From positions 1 to 51,730 of the forward strand of contig NZ_CAMJFM010000019.1 in NCBI RefSeq assembly GCF_946404925.1: a stretch of 51,730 nucleotides of DNA, in the 5' to 3' direction. Position 1 is the first letter of the stretch; every line of letters starts with the position of its first letter. The notes beneath the pieces were generated by a model that was not told the origin of the DNA, made no database searches, and saw only the letters and a program-made list of their open reading frames with translations. A program made the translations under genes and the position numbers. The stretch is from an uncultured Prevotella sp. GTDB taxonomy: Bacteria; Bacteroidota; Bacteroidia; Bacteroidales; Bacteroidaceae. Shown here in pieces: positions 8,003 through 16,487 of this stretch.

Positions 8003-10376
8003 TCTGTTTTGCCTCCGAAAAATAGTATTTTCTCAGTGGCATTGTAACAGGTTCGCCAGTAACATTTATCTGTTGTTGCAGCTTGATATCCTGCGATGAT
8101 GCACCTATCTTAATAATATACTGTCCAGCCTTGATATTCCACTGGCGTTGGCCATCGTTCTTGCCTTGCAAGCTACCAGAGGTCGAGCAGCTATAGTAGC
8201 CAAGCTGCTCAGTATACATTTTTACGCTCACCTTCTTACTCTCGCCCGGCTTCAGCGATACACGGGCAAAGCCTTGCAGCTGGATGGGACGGATATTCTG
8301 ATTATCGCTTGTAGGCGACAGATAGATCTGAGCCACCTCATCAGCAGCCATTTTACCTGTGTTCTTAACATCGAAGGTAATGGTGAAGCTCTCGTCCTTG
8401 GTAGTAACCTCAGGAGTTGCCTCAAGATTAGAATACTCGAATGTAGTGTAGCTCAATCCATAACCGAATGGCCACTGTACGCGTGGATCCTTCTCAGCTT
8501 TGTAGTTGTAGCAGATAGGCTCGTTGATTTCTACGTTTGGATAGCTTACAGAGAGTTTGGCTGATGGAGAAACCTTACCATAAAGGATGTCAGCTACAGC
8601 ATTTCCACCCTCCTCGCCTGGATACCAGGCCTGGATAACAGCAGCACACTTCTCAGCAAGACCAGAAATGACCTGAGCACGACCACCAAACATCACCAAT
8701 ACTACGGGCTTACCTGTATTGATGAGTTCCTGAACATACTCTTCCTGCCTTCCTGGCAAGCGGAGTCCCTGACGATCGCGATTCTCACCGCAAAGCATCA
8801 CGTTCTCGCCCATGGCTGCTACGATCACATCGCAATCCTGAGCCATACGCAATGCCTCTGCCTTATCAGTACGCTCGCCTGCATCCACCTTACGATGCAG
8901 GAGTTCGTACTCCCAAGCACGTGCATCGCCCAGCTCGCTGAACTTAGTTTCAATCTCCTCTGTCCAGTCGCAACCACGAGAATACATCACGTTCATAGCT
9001 TCAGGCTTACGAGATGCCATACCCTCAAGCAGCTTAACGATATGAGGATTCTCTGATGTATAGTCCTTCATCTTCCAGAAGTATGACATGGCAGGATAAG
9101 TATAGTCGCCACACATAGCCCAGATTGAGTTGGCGTTAGGACCAGTAAGCAGCACGTTTTTAACATCCTTCAATGGCAGAACGCCATTATTCTCGAGCAG
9201 AACGATTGACTGACTTGCGATATCGTAGGCAGTCTGGCGCTCCTCAGGGGTATCGAGTTTGATATCCTCCTTAGAATAGAGGTAGGCATCCTTATCAAAG
9301 AGTCCTGCACGAAATTTTATGCGCAACACATTCTTAACAGCACGCTCCAGAGCCTCTGGCTTTACAAGACCTTTGTTGATGGCCTCCTGCAGGTGCTGAT
9401 AGTTTGCTCCGAATGGGAAGTCGACATCGTTACCAGCATTAATGGCTGCTGCAGCCTTTTCTACTGTTGTCTCGATGTTAGGAATCTGGTCGATAGCTGT
9501 ATAATCGCTCACCACCATACCATCAAAGCCTACGTAGCCACGAAGAATATCCTGCAGTATCTCGCTATTAGCCACACATCTGGTACCATGCACATCGTGA
9601 TATCCTGGCATCACAGCTACACTACCAGTCAGGCGAATCATCGCCTCGTGAGGCAACAGAATCTCTTCCATCATCTCCTTCTCGTCAGCATCGCCTCCGC
9701 CACCATAGCCCAGATAATGCTTAGAGCAGGCACCAACACCTTTCTTCATGTCGCCCTGCTGCAGGCCCTGAACAAAGGCTGTACCCATAACGGCTGAAAG
9801 ATAACCATCCTCACCATACGATTCCTCTAAGCGATTGAAACTTGGCGTGCGACAAACATCGACCATTGGCGAGAGGGCAAATATGCCTCCCATCTTGCGG
9901 AGCTGGGTACTTGTCTGGCGGGTTTTGAGCTCGGCCAACTCTGGGTTGAACGAACCTGCCTGACCTATCTGCTGAGGGTAGATGGTAGAACCCAAGGTAT
10001 TGATACCAGAAAGCACCTCTTCGTGCAAAAGAGCTGGGATGCCATTGGGTGTGTTGTGCATCAGCCAGTCCTGAATAGCGATGGCTCGATCGCGAAGATC
10101 CTGAGGTTCGCGAGGCTGCTGCATGCAGAACTGCGAGAAGTGTCCGATACCATAGGGGATGAGTTCACGACACTTTGCTGTGTCGAGTTTTCCCTGTTCA
10201 TCGAAGAGTTCGTCCATATACATACTCTTCAACTGAGCGATGCGCTCCTCCTGAGGCATCTTCTGGTAGAGTTCGTCAATCTGTTGTTCCATATCGACTT
10301 TAGAAGTGTTACAACTTGTCAGTAATGCAGCGAGTCCCATCATAGTCCAACTGCCAATAGTCTTTAGTTTATTCAT
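7998..10376 (-). CDS. Glycoside hydrolase family 3 beta-glycosidase, lipoprotein
   Basis: A 792-aa GH3 enzyme that removes terminal beta-linked sugars (beta-glucosidase or beta-xylosidase type). The N-terminus has a lipoprotein signal with lipobox LLTSC (Cys22), so it is anchored in the envelope. The order is a TIM-barrel domain (about 40-370), an alpha/beta sandwich (about 390-640) and a C-terminal fibronectin-III-like domain (about 660-750). KH (219-220) binds substrate, and D291 in VVSDYTAID is the expected nucleophile. YPFGYGLSYTTF near residue 630-640 is the typical end of the second domain. It is second in an operon, 8 nt behind the GH97 gene, which suggests joint degradation of a mixed oligosaccharide. 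Confidence 0.93.
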   Translation of the reverse strand: MNKLKTIGSWTMMGLAALLTSCNTSKVDMEQQIDELYQKMPQEERIAQLKSMYMDELFDEQGKLDTAKCRELIPYGIGHFSQFCMQQPREPQDLRDRAIAIQDWLMHNTPNGIPALLHEEVLSGINTLGSTIYPQQIGQAGSFNPELAELKTRQTSTQLRKMGGIFALSPMVDVCRTPSFNRLEESYGEDGYLSAVMGTAFVQGLQQGDMKKGVGACSKHYLGYGGGGDADEKEMMEEILLPHEAMIRLTGSVAVMPGYHDVHGTRCVANSEILQDILRGYVGFDGMVVSDYTAIDQIPNIETTVEKAAAAINAGNDVDFPFGANYQHLQEAINKGLVKPEALERAVKNVLRIKFRAGLFDKDAYLYSKEDIKLDTPEERQTAYDIASQSIVLLENNGVLPLKDVKNVLLTGPNANSIWAMCGDYTYPAMSYFWKMKDYTSENPHIVKLLEGMASRKPEAMNVMYSRGCDWTEEIETKFSELGDARAWEYELLHRKVDAGERTDKAEALRMAQDCDVIVAAMGENVMLCGENRDRQGLRLPGRQEEYVQELINTGKPVVLVMFGGRAQVISGLAEKCAAVIQAWYPGEEGGNAVADILYGKVSPSAKLSVSYPNVEINEPICYNYKAEKDPRVQWPFGYGLSYTTFEYSNLEATPEVTTKDESFTITFDVKNTGKMAADEVAQIYLSPTSDNQNIRPIQLQGFARVSLKPGESKKVSVKMYTEQLGYYSCSTSGSLQGKNDGQRQWNIKAGQYIIKIGASSQDIKLQQQINVTGEPVTMPLRKYYFSEAKQI

Positions 10377-10384
10377 ATACCTTA

Positions 10385-12322
10385 TTAAATAATGATTAGT
10401 CCACCGTTAGGCTGTATTGTAACCTTAGCGTTACCCTTCTTATCTACCTTAACAGTAGTCTTGGTGGGTTCGCCCTTCTGACTGTCTACATAAAGAGTAG
10501 CTGTCTTTCCTGCAAACATGGGCAACTGGAGGTTAAGCTTGAGTGGGTCCTTCTGGGCATTGAGTCCTGCGATATACCAATCAGCACCATGACGACGAGC
10601 CAGAACCACATACTTGCCAGGATAACCATCGATAAACTTGGTCTCATCCCATGTAGCAGGCAGCTGACGAAGGAAATCGAGCTCGAACTGAGGCAACTCT
10701 GTGAGGTTGTTAGGATACATGGCCACACACTGGATTGAGGTTTGGTTGGTGATACCAGAAGCCATCTCGAAGATATCGGTAGTCTTACGAGAGTGGCGGC
10801 TCTTGTTGTCGCGACTCATGTACTTATTCATAATCACACCGCCCCAATCCATCGAGGCAATGGCGTTACGACAGAATGGATGCAAGCAGAGATCGAATGG
10901 CTGATGGATAGCAGCACCCTCGCCAAAGAATACATTCTCTGAAGCCAATACTGCCTCTGAAGCTACGTAGTTGGGGAACATACGCTCCCATCCGCGAGGC
11001 AATGTGCAACCATGGAAGATGACCTGAATATCATAACGGTTGGCATCAACCATAATATCCTCGTAGAGACGCATGGTCTCCTGCTTGTCGCCTCCAAAGA
11101 AGTCAACCTTGATGCCCTTTACGCCAATCTTCTGCAGCCAAGCGAACTCGCGATTGCGTGCCAATGATGAGCTCAGGCAGTTACGTGGGCCCTGAGGTGC
11201 ATCGTTCCAAGCGCCATTAGAGTTATACCAGAGCATCAGCGATACGCCCTTGCTCTGAGCATACTTTGAGAGTTCAACCATACGGTCGCGACCAATCTGA
11301 GTGTCCCAGAGTGCATCAACCAGGCAATACTCATAACCCATAGTCGAAGCCAAGTCAATCAGTTTAACCTGGTCATCGTAGTTAGTGGCGCCATCCTGCC
11401 AGATAAGCCAGCTCCAGGTGTAGCGACCAGCCTTGTAATCGTAAGCAGGCTCGTAGAGTGGATCAACTACATCATAGCTAACTGTGGTCTCAACGATTGG
11501 CTTCAGAGTCTTACCAACGGTAATGGTGCGCCAAGGAGTCTCTGCTGGCAACGAAACTGCCACAAACTCAGAGCCAAATCCACCATTCTCGCCCTTATCA
11601 GGGAAGGCGATGGTATATCCGCTTTCTGGCTGATAATCAGACAGATGGGTAGCACAATAGAGGCTGGTAGTACCCGTCTCGCTAACCAAAGCCCAACCAT
11701 CAGAAAGATGGAACAAGCATGGGAAGGTATAACCACGTCCATAGTGCGACTTATCAGTCAGCTTTCCATCAACGCTATAGCCCTCTTCATAACTTGGCTT
11801 GGTTTGAGCCCAACCCGTTTCAGGACCAATCTGTGGAGTGATAAAAGTAGTGGTTCCATCGGGGAAATTGAAGCTCGTTGCCTCACCAAATATCAGCGCA
11901 CGCTGCTTGTCGCGTGGGCCTTTGGCGATACCATATCTGAAGGCTACATCGTTATCAGACACCATAAAGGTAATGGTCATCTGCAATTTCTTCTGATTCT
12001 CGAGAGTCAGCACAAGCTTGTTGGCCTTGTAGTCAACGTGCGAAGTCTTGATATTGCGGATATCATACTGCTTCTCAACAGCCTCAGTCTTGCTGCCAAG
12101 AATCTTAAGTCCGTTAGTAAGATCGCCAATGCTGGTATTAAGTCCCAAATTTGATTTCGTTACCATCTGCTTGCCATCGAGCGATACGCTATAGATAGCT
12201 TTTCCGCCTTCGTCGCTCACAGCAACTTCCAGATTTCCACTTGGCGATTTCACCTTTACCTCTTCAGCCTGACAAAGGCCTGCAGCCATCAAGGCTACCA
12301 CTAATAATACTTTTCTTGTCAT
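10385..12322 (-). CDS. Glycoside hydrolase family 97 protein
   Basis: A secreted alpha-glycosidase of family GH97 (645 aa from the chosen start). The start at 12322 gives a signal peptide (MTRKVLLVVALMAAGLCQA) and lies behind a -7 element; the longer open frame would cross the promoter. The N-terminal beta-supersandwich (about 20-275) is followed by a TIM barrel (about 285-560, with YTWSWLIWQDG, LVDALWD and SLMLWYNSNG) and a C-terminal beta domain. D407 in GIKVDFF sits where retaining GH97 members have their nucleophile, and E456 in VASEA is a plausible acid/base. This points to the retaining (alpha-galactosidase-like) branch rather than SusB-type inverting glucosidases, but that is inference. 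It is the first gene of the GH97-GH3 operon. Confidence 0.9.
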   Translation of the reverse strand: MTRKVLLVVALMAAGLCQAEEVKVKSPSGNLEVAVSDEGGKAIYSVSLDGKQMVTKSNLGLNTSIGDLTNGLKILGSKTEAVEKQYDIRNIKTSHVDYKANKLVLTLENQKKLQMTITFMVSDNDVAFRYGIAKGPRDKQRALIFGEATSFNFPDGTTTFITPQIGPETGWAQTKPSYEEGYSVDGKLTDKSHYGRGYTFPCLFHLSDGWALVSETGTTSLYCATHLSDYQPESGYTIAFPDKGENGGFGSEFVAVSLPAETPWRTITVGKTLKPIVETTVSYDVVDPLYEPAYDYKAGRYTWSWLIWQDGATNYDDQVKLIDLASTMGYEYCLVDALWDTQIGRDRMVELSKYAQSKGVSLMLWYNSNGAWNDAPQGPRNCLSSSLARNREFAWLQKIGVKGIKVDFFGGDKQETMRLYEDIMVDANRYDIQVIFHGCTLPRGWERMFPNYVASEAVLASENVFFGEGAAIHQPFDLCLHPFCRNAIASMDWGGVIMNKYMSRDNKSRHSRKTTDIFEMASGITNQTSIQCVAMYPNNLTELPQFELDFLRQLPATWDETKFIDGYPGKYVVLARRHGADWYIAGLNAQKDPLKLNLQLPMFAGKTATLYVDSQKGEPTKTTVKVDKKGNAKVTIQPNGGLIII

Positions 12323-12350
12323 TCTATTATCTGTTATTTTGGTTTTTGGT

Positions 12351-12360
12351 TGCAAAGATA
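12351..12360 (-). promoter_or_regulatory. -7 element of the GH97-GH3 operon
   Basis: TATCTTTGCA on the minus strand, 28 nt before the GH97 start codon. No TTTG -33 box is present. Confidence 0.75.
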
Positions 12361-12393
12361 CGAATTATATATTAAGGTAGAAAGCACCCCAGC

Positions 12394-12410
12394 GTTAACA
12401 AATTGTAAAA
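12394..12410 (-). promoter_or_regulatory. Weaker copy of the 11-bp-periodic box
   Basis: On the plus strand GTTAAC (12394) and GTAAAA (12405) are 11 bp apart. They lie 34 and 45 nt from the edge of the GH97 -7 element, the same register as in the other two copies. One base of the second half-site differs. Confidence 0.4.
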
Positions 12411-12467
12411 AACACACTTCTCGAGTAGACTTTTCGATAATAGCGTGTCTATATGAGAAAAAAGATT

Positions 12468-12477
12468 TAAATTTGCA
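12468..12477 (+). promoter_or_regulatory. -7 element of the two-component operon
   Basis: TAAATTTGCA fits TAnnTTTG and lies 7 nt before the histidine kinase ATG, so the transcript would be almost leaderless. It diverges from the GH97 promoter. Confidence 0.5.
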
Positions 12478-12484
12478 AGCAATT

Positions 12485-13780
12485 ATGCATACAGGCAAAT
12501 ATAAATATGTGTCGATAGTAAGCGCAGTAGCAGTATTGCTGTTGCTGGCATTATATATGTGGATGACCTATCGTTCAGTGACCAAGGACATCACAGAGCG
12601 TGCAGGTAACCAGCTTACTTGGGCCATGTTCTACGAGAGCTATACTCGTGCAGACATCGTGACCAAAGGCGATACACTCAGTCTGCCTGAAGCAAGAGGC
12701 AACCTCTCGCTGGCCTCATCAGTAGAGGGCATGAACGATGCCTTGAGCGCTAAGTATCACTCAGAGATATCGCTGGATACCGTTGCCATCTATGTAGACT
12801 CACTCCTAAGCGTTGTTGATATCAATCGCGATGTAACCATACTCGAGGTCGACGCTTCAAGAAAGGTACTTCGCAGAAACAACGATCGAAACACATCTTT
12901 TTCGCTCCTCACTCATCCTATAAGCATCCGCAGAGATCAATCCAAGGCCATACAGATAGCGCTGAATAATCCCTACCCGGAGTTGGCACAGAAGCTGAGT
13001 CCACTCTTCCTGATTAGCGCCATAATCCTTGGTTTCTTTGCCATTATCATCGTACAATTGCTGAGATTCATCACAGAGCAGGAGCAGATGGCCGAATTAC
13101 GTAACGACTTCTCGTATGCGATGGTTCACGACATGAAATCGCCGCTTTCATCGATCATTATGGGTGCACACTTCCTGCATAGTGGCAAGGTTGACGACAA
13201 ACCACAGATTAAAGAAAAGTACTACACCATTATCGAAGACGAGGCCGAGCATCTGTTGGCTCTGGTCAACAAGCTGCTTACCATCTCTAAACTTGAGAAC
13301 AAGAAGCTGATTCTTAACAAGTGGGATATTGACATCGAGCCAATAATTGCCGATTTAATCGACAAAACTAAGGCTAAAGCCAGCAAACCGCTTGAGGTTG
13401 TAACAGACCTGAAAATAAAGAACGTATTTGCTGACGAACAATACCTGACTGAGGCCATCGCCAATCTGCTGGATAATGCCCTCAAATATTCGAAACACGA
13501 GATAAAAATCAAGATTTCAACGATAGATACAGACAAAAACGTACTCCTGAAGGTACGCGATAATGGTATAGGTATCACCAAGGAGGAGCAGCAGATCATC
13601 TTCGACAAGTTCGGACGTGCTGCCATCCACGAGAAGAATCGCAAAGGTGGCGTTTCTGGCTTTGGCTTAGGTCTGAACTACGTAGACCAAGTGATGAAGG
13701 CTCATGGTGGTAAGGTGACCGTATCAAGCGAGAAAGATAAATATTCAGAATTTACACTTTATATCCCAAAGAACGTATGA
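12485..13780 (+). CDS. Membrane sensor histidine kinase
   Basis: A two-component sensor kinase of 431 aa. The start at 12485 is chosen because the first transmembrane helix (about 8-27) then begins close to the N-terminus; the longer open frame crosses the promoter. A periplasmic sensor region of about 140 residues (32-170) follows, then a second membrane helix (173-194). The HisKA domain has phospho-acceptor H215 in YAMVHDMKSP. The ATPase domain has an N box (NLLDNALKYS), a G1 box (DNGIGI) and a G2 box (GFGLGLNYV). No HAMP or PAS domain is evident. The stop overlaps the start of the response regulator (ATGA), so the two are coupled. The stimulus is unknown; the glycosidase genes next door hint at sugar or envelope sensing (inference). 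Confidence 0.93.
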   Translation: MHTGKYKYVSIVSAVAVLLLLALYMWMTYRSVTKDITERAGNQLTWAMFYESYTRADIVTKGDTLSLPEARGNLSLASSVEGMNDALSAKYHSEISLDTVAIYVDSLLSVVDINRDVTILEVDASRKVLRRNNDRNTSFSLLTHPISIRRDQSKAIQIALNNPYPELAQKLSPLFLISAIILGFFAIIIVQLLRFITEQEQMAELRNDFSYAMVHDMKSPLSSIIMGAHFLHSGKVDDKPQIKEKYYTIIEDEAEHLLALVNKLLTISKLENKKLILNKWDIDIEPIIADLIDKTKAKASKPLEVVTDLKIKNVFADEQYLTEAIANLLDNALKYSKHEIKIKISTIDTDKNVLLKVRDNGIGITKEEQQIIFDKFGRAAIHEKNRKGGVSGFGLGLNYVDQVMKAHGGKVTVSSEKDKYSEFTLYIPKNV

Positions 13781-14478
13781 TCAAGTTATTGCTAGTTGAA
13801 GACGACGAATCGCTCGCATACATCGAGAAGACAGGTCTGGAAGACATTATTGGTGGCTACGAAGTAAGCACAGCCAAAAATGGTAAGGAAGGCGTGAAAG
13901 CTTGGGAAGAGATTCACCCAGATGTTATCATATCAGATATCGATATGCCCGTGATGAATGGTTTCGAGATGGTAGAACGCATTCGCGAGACTGATGGCGA
14001 TGTCATCATCATCTTCACCTCTGCCCTCACTTCGCCAAACGATGTCAAGGCTGGCTATCGCTTAGGCATCAACAACTATGTAAAGAAACCATTCGTTCCA
14101 GAAGAGCTCGATGCTCACATCCAGGCACTTATGAAGATGCGTGATGGCGCCAAGACTCAGAATGAGACGAGTCACTATAAACTTGGGAAATACACGCTGG
14201 ATGCCAATCACGCCACACTTCGCAATGACGATACGGGTGCATCACAAACCATCACCCAGCGAGAGGCACAGATTCTGCAATTGCTGGCAGAGAACAAGAA
14301 TAATGTGGTGCGCAGAGAAGCTATCCTAAGCCGCTTCTGGAACACAGAAGATGACTACTTTGCATCGAGAAGCCTCGATGTTTTCATAAATAAACTAAGA
14401 AAAGTTCTTGCAGACGAACCCAAGATCAATCTCAAAACAGTTCGAGGCATTGGCCTACAGTTGTTAGTAGAAGCCTAA
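13777..14478 (+). CDS. OmpR/PhoB-family response regulator
   Basis: A DNA-binding response regulator (233 aa) and partner of the kinase just upstream. The receiver domain (1-120) has the acidic pocket ED/D (8-10), phospho-acceptor D54 in IISDIDMP, the switch residues T/S in FTSAL, and the conserved Lys in VKKPF. The C-terminal winged helix (about 130-233) shows TITQREAQILQLLAEN, the RSLDVFINKLRKVL recognition helix and VRGIGLQLL in the wing. Members of this family bind head-to-tail half-sites about 10-11 bp apart, which matches the boxes found upstream of three neighbouring genes. The receiver sequence differs from what I recall of Bacteroides RprY, so I give no symbol. Confidence 0.95.
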   Translation: MIKLLLVEDDESLAYIEKTGLEDIIGGYEVSTAKNGKEGVKAWEEIHPDVIISDIDMPVMNGFEMVERIRETDGDVIIIFTSALTSPNDVKAGYRLGINNYVKKPFVPEELDAHIQALMKMRDGAKTQNETSHYKLGKYTLDANHATLRNDDTGASQTITQREAQILQLLAENKNNVVRREAILSRFWNTEDDYFASRSLDVFINKLRKVLADEPKINLKTVRGIGLQLLVEA

Positions 14479-14498
14479 TTCATTACTTAAGGGCAGCA

Positions 14499-14587
14499 CC
14501 AGTACTTACGTAGGCGCACTCCAGTACTTCCGTTAGCGTACTCGAGTACTTTAGGCGGAGGACTGCAGTCCTGCCGTAAGGAGGACT
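14499..14587. repeat. 22-bp tandem repeat array, four units, palindrome-rich
   Basis: Units start at 14499, 14521, 14543 and 14565 and are 22, 22, 22 and 23 bp long. The first two differ at only a few positions, with the pattern CCAGTACTTnCGTnnGCGnACT; units 3 and 4 have diverged. A partial extra unit may precede them (14481-14498). The unit borders create perfect palindromes (GTACTCGAGTAC at the border of units 2 and 3, AGGACTGCAGTCCT at the border of units 3 and 4). The array lies between the convergent ends of the response regulator and CPBP genes, so it could end both transcripts. There are no spacers, so it is not a CRISPR array. Confidence 0.8.
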
Positions 14588-14601
14588 GTGGAAGAGTAAC
14601 G

Positions 14602-15393
14602 TTAATCGATTGGCTTATAAGGCTCCATGGGATTCATGGCAAGGAAGATTCCTGGGATGGCAACAACTGCTGCAACAATGAACCACCAACCATGAGTAGG
14701 AATACCCGCAAGACACAACATGACAATCCAAAAAGCAACATCACCTATGATAAGAGGGATGATGCTACGCGTGTATTCGTACATCCAACCTTCTAAGAGA
14801 GCCACTATCATAGAAGGCAACATCAGCATAGGATTACCTCCAAGAAGACTGATAATGCCCATAATGACAGCAAAAACAGGAACTACGATGGCTGGACGAT
14901 GCTTCCATTCCAGTATCTCACGAAGCACAGCCCCATAAATAACCAGGTTTCCCGTTGCCTCAACAAGAACAAGTACCAGAATCGAGAAAACAGGGTGTTG
15001 TTGCATCCAGGCATACGATTCTTCAATTAAAGCATCGCCTTCAATATTCTGATAAGCATCCATCATCAAGTAATGCATAACAGCCATACCCATCATCGCA
15101 AGAATCATACCTGCAGCCACCTTAACACGAATGCCATTCACCTTAGGAATACGTCCCAAAGAATACTTAGCAAAACCAAGCTTCAGGAACACCCAGTTAA
15201 GAATAACACATAATAGAATAACAGATACGGAACCTGCATAAACCATCACGCTCATAGGTGTGGTAGTTCCGACCTCTTTTCCATAAAATCCATCGATGAA
15301 ACCGGCAATTAATCCCACCATAGCACCACCAATGAACATCACAACAAGTGTGATGCCCAATGCTAACAGTAGATACATCATTGCCTTTTTCAT
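14602..15393 (-). CDS. CPBP-type (CAAX-like) intramembrane protein, probably catalytically inactive
   Basis: A polytopic membrane protein of 263 aa with about eight hydrophobic helices. The arrangement, and the segment LVEATGNLVIYGAVLREILEW near residue 140-160, recall CPBP intramembrane proteases. However, the glutamate pair and arginine of the usual EExxxR motif are reduced to E-A and Tyr, and the His of the later HxxxN motif is replaced (IIGDVAFW). It therefore probably keeps the fold but not the activity, or the assignment is wrong and it is a generic membrane protein. It is monocistronic with its own promoter and carries the best two-unit copy of the 11-bp-periodic box, so it is a likely target of the adjacent response regulator. 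Confidence 0.65.
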   Translation of the reverse strand: MKKAMMYLLLALGITLVVMFIGGAMVGLIAGFIDGFYGKEVGTTTPMSVMVYAGSVSVILLCVILNWVFLKLGFAKYSLGRIPKVNGIRVKVAAGMILAMMGMAVMHYLMMDAYQNIEGDALIEESYAWMQQHPVFSILVLVLVEATGNLVIYGAVLREILEWKHRPAIVVPVFAVIMGIISLLGGNPMLMLPSMIVALLEGWMYEYTRSIIPLIIGDVAFWIVMLCLAGIPTHGWWFIVAAVVAIPGIFLAMNPMEPYKPID

Positions 15394-15417
15394 CGCCTTT
15401 GTATTATTATATCTGGG

Positions 15418-15427
15418 TGCAAAGGTA
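15418..15427 (-). promoter_or_regulatory. -7 element of the CPBP-like gene
   Basis: TACCTTTGCA on the minus strand, 24 nt before the start codon. A TTTG lies 22 nt further upstream (15450-15453), slightly beyond the usual spacing. Confidence 0.75.
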
Positions 15428-15460
15428 CGATGAATTTCTTACAATATTACAAAAAGGTAT

Positions 15461-15477
15461 GTTATCTTTAGGTTAAA
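15461..15477 (-). promoter_or_regulatory. Candidate response-regulator box upstream of the CPBP-like gene
   Basis: GTTATC (15461) and GTTAAA (15472) on the plus strand are 11 bp apart, 34 and 45 nt from the -7 edge. A 22-base stretch (15459-15480) is identical to 7984-8005, at identical distance from the promoter. Elsewhere the two promoter regions differ. Confidence 0.6.
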
Positions 15478-15486
15478 TCTTTTAAC

Positions 15487-16476
15487 TTACTTTTCTTTAT
15501 AGATAACTTTGTTGGCTCCGCTGGTAATCTTCAGAGCCTCAGGATGTTCCTTGATAAACGAGTCGATATGGCGCACACGTTTCTCCTCGAGAATCTCATC
15601 CACAGCAATCAGGATACCCGTCTCCTCTACATCACCAAAACCATAGTTGATAGCAGTACCAAACAACTTCATAGTTGGCGAAAGGCTCATATAGGCATTA
15701 ACCAATGGTGGGATGTTATAGCCTAACTTGCGGATTTCGCCATTAAGTACCTTATAATCTTCCTTGAATGATTTTCCTGCAAAGAGGTGCTCCAATTCTT
15801 TAGGATCTGTATCCATTTCCAGCGGTTTCATCGGTATAATCAGCTTCTCCTTATCATCAAAGTGCTTCTTAAGGAAGTAGAGAATCATATCGCGACCCTT
15901 GCGGATATACGAAGGATACATGGTCATCTTACCAAAGAAATACTTAACGTTTGGTTTGATAACTGTAAGCGCGCCAAGTCCATCCCAAAGATTATCGAGA
16001 GCAAACAGACTCTTGGCACCCATGCGAGAACTCTGATAAGGAAGAGAGACAAAGGAACGTCCGAGTTCGATGGTCCAAGGGGCATAGTCTTTAATAAACT
16101 TGTCGGAGAAATGGAACATATGGCTGGTAGCCAGAATTGGCTGGCCCTTTTCATCGTAATCCCAGTCGGTACCAAGCAGATATCTATAGCCACCAATAAT
16201 CTCCTCAGCCTCAGGATTCCATACTATCAACTGCTTGTAGCAATTGTCGCAAATATCGAATTCATCGATATCCATATCCTTACCAGTACCTCCACCAGCT
16301 TCGCGGAAAGCTATCTCACGGAGTCGGCCTATCTCCTTCATCACGTTAGGAGCATTGTGAGCTGTGATTACATAAATCTCATTGTGACTCTTGTTCGTCA
16401 TACGAAGCTGACGATCAGGTGTGAGTTCACTCTTGAGTACTTCTTTGGCTATAGGCTGGATAATTTCCTGTTCCAT
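15487..16476 (-). CDS. glsB: Glycine N-acyltransferase GlsB (OlsB/hemolysin-like GNAT fold)
   Basis: A 329-aa acyltransferase that resembles OlsB-type N-acyltransferases. In Bacteroides, GlsB joins a 3-hydroxy fatty acid from acyl-ACP to glycine, the first step of glycine-lipid synthesis. Typical features are RLREIAFREAGGGTGK near residue 52-67, DEFD, IIGGYRYLLG, and WTIELGRSFVSLPYQ near residue 130-145. The C-terminal part (about 230-329) is an added helical domain. It lies 11 nt behind glsA on the same strand; the adjacency of an OlsB-like and a PlsC-like gene is the main reason for choosing Gls over generic GNAT. The OlsB family is certain; glycine as substrate is inferred from the phylum. 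Confidence 0.85.
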   Translation of the reverse strand: MEQEIIQPIAKEVLKSELTPDRQLRMTNKSHNEIYVITAHNAPNVMKEIGRLREIAFREAGGGTGKDMDIDEFDICDNCYKQLIVWNPEAEEIIGGYRYLLGTDWDYDEKGQPILATSHMFHFSDKFIKDYAPWTIELGRSFVSLPYQSSRMGAKSLFALDNLWDGLGALTVIKPNVKYFFGKMTMYPSYIRKGRDMILYFLKKHFDDKEKLIIPMKPLEMDTDPKELEHLFAGKSFKEDYKVLNGEIRKLGYNIPPLVNAYMSLSPTMKLFGTAINYGFGDVEETGILIAVDEILEEKRVRHIDSFIKEHPEALKITSGANKVIYKEK

Positions 16477-16487
16477 TCTCTCTTAGT

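Noticed and set aside
13777..14478. Naming the kinase/regulator pair RprX/RprY
   Set aside because: The receiver domain does not match the RprY sequence as I remember it; only the OmpR family is safe.
14499..14587. Possible CRISPR array
   Set aside because: The 22-bp units abut each other without spacers and no cas gene is present, so it is an ordinary tandem repeat.
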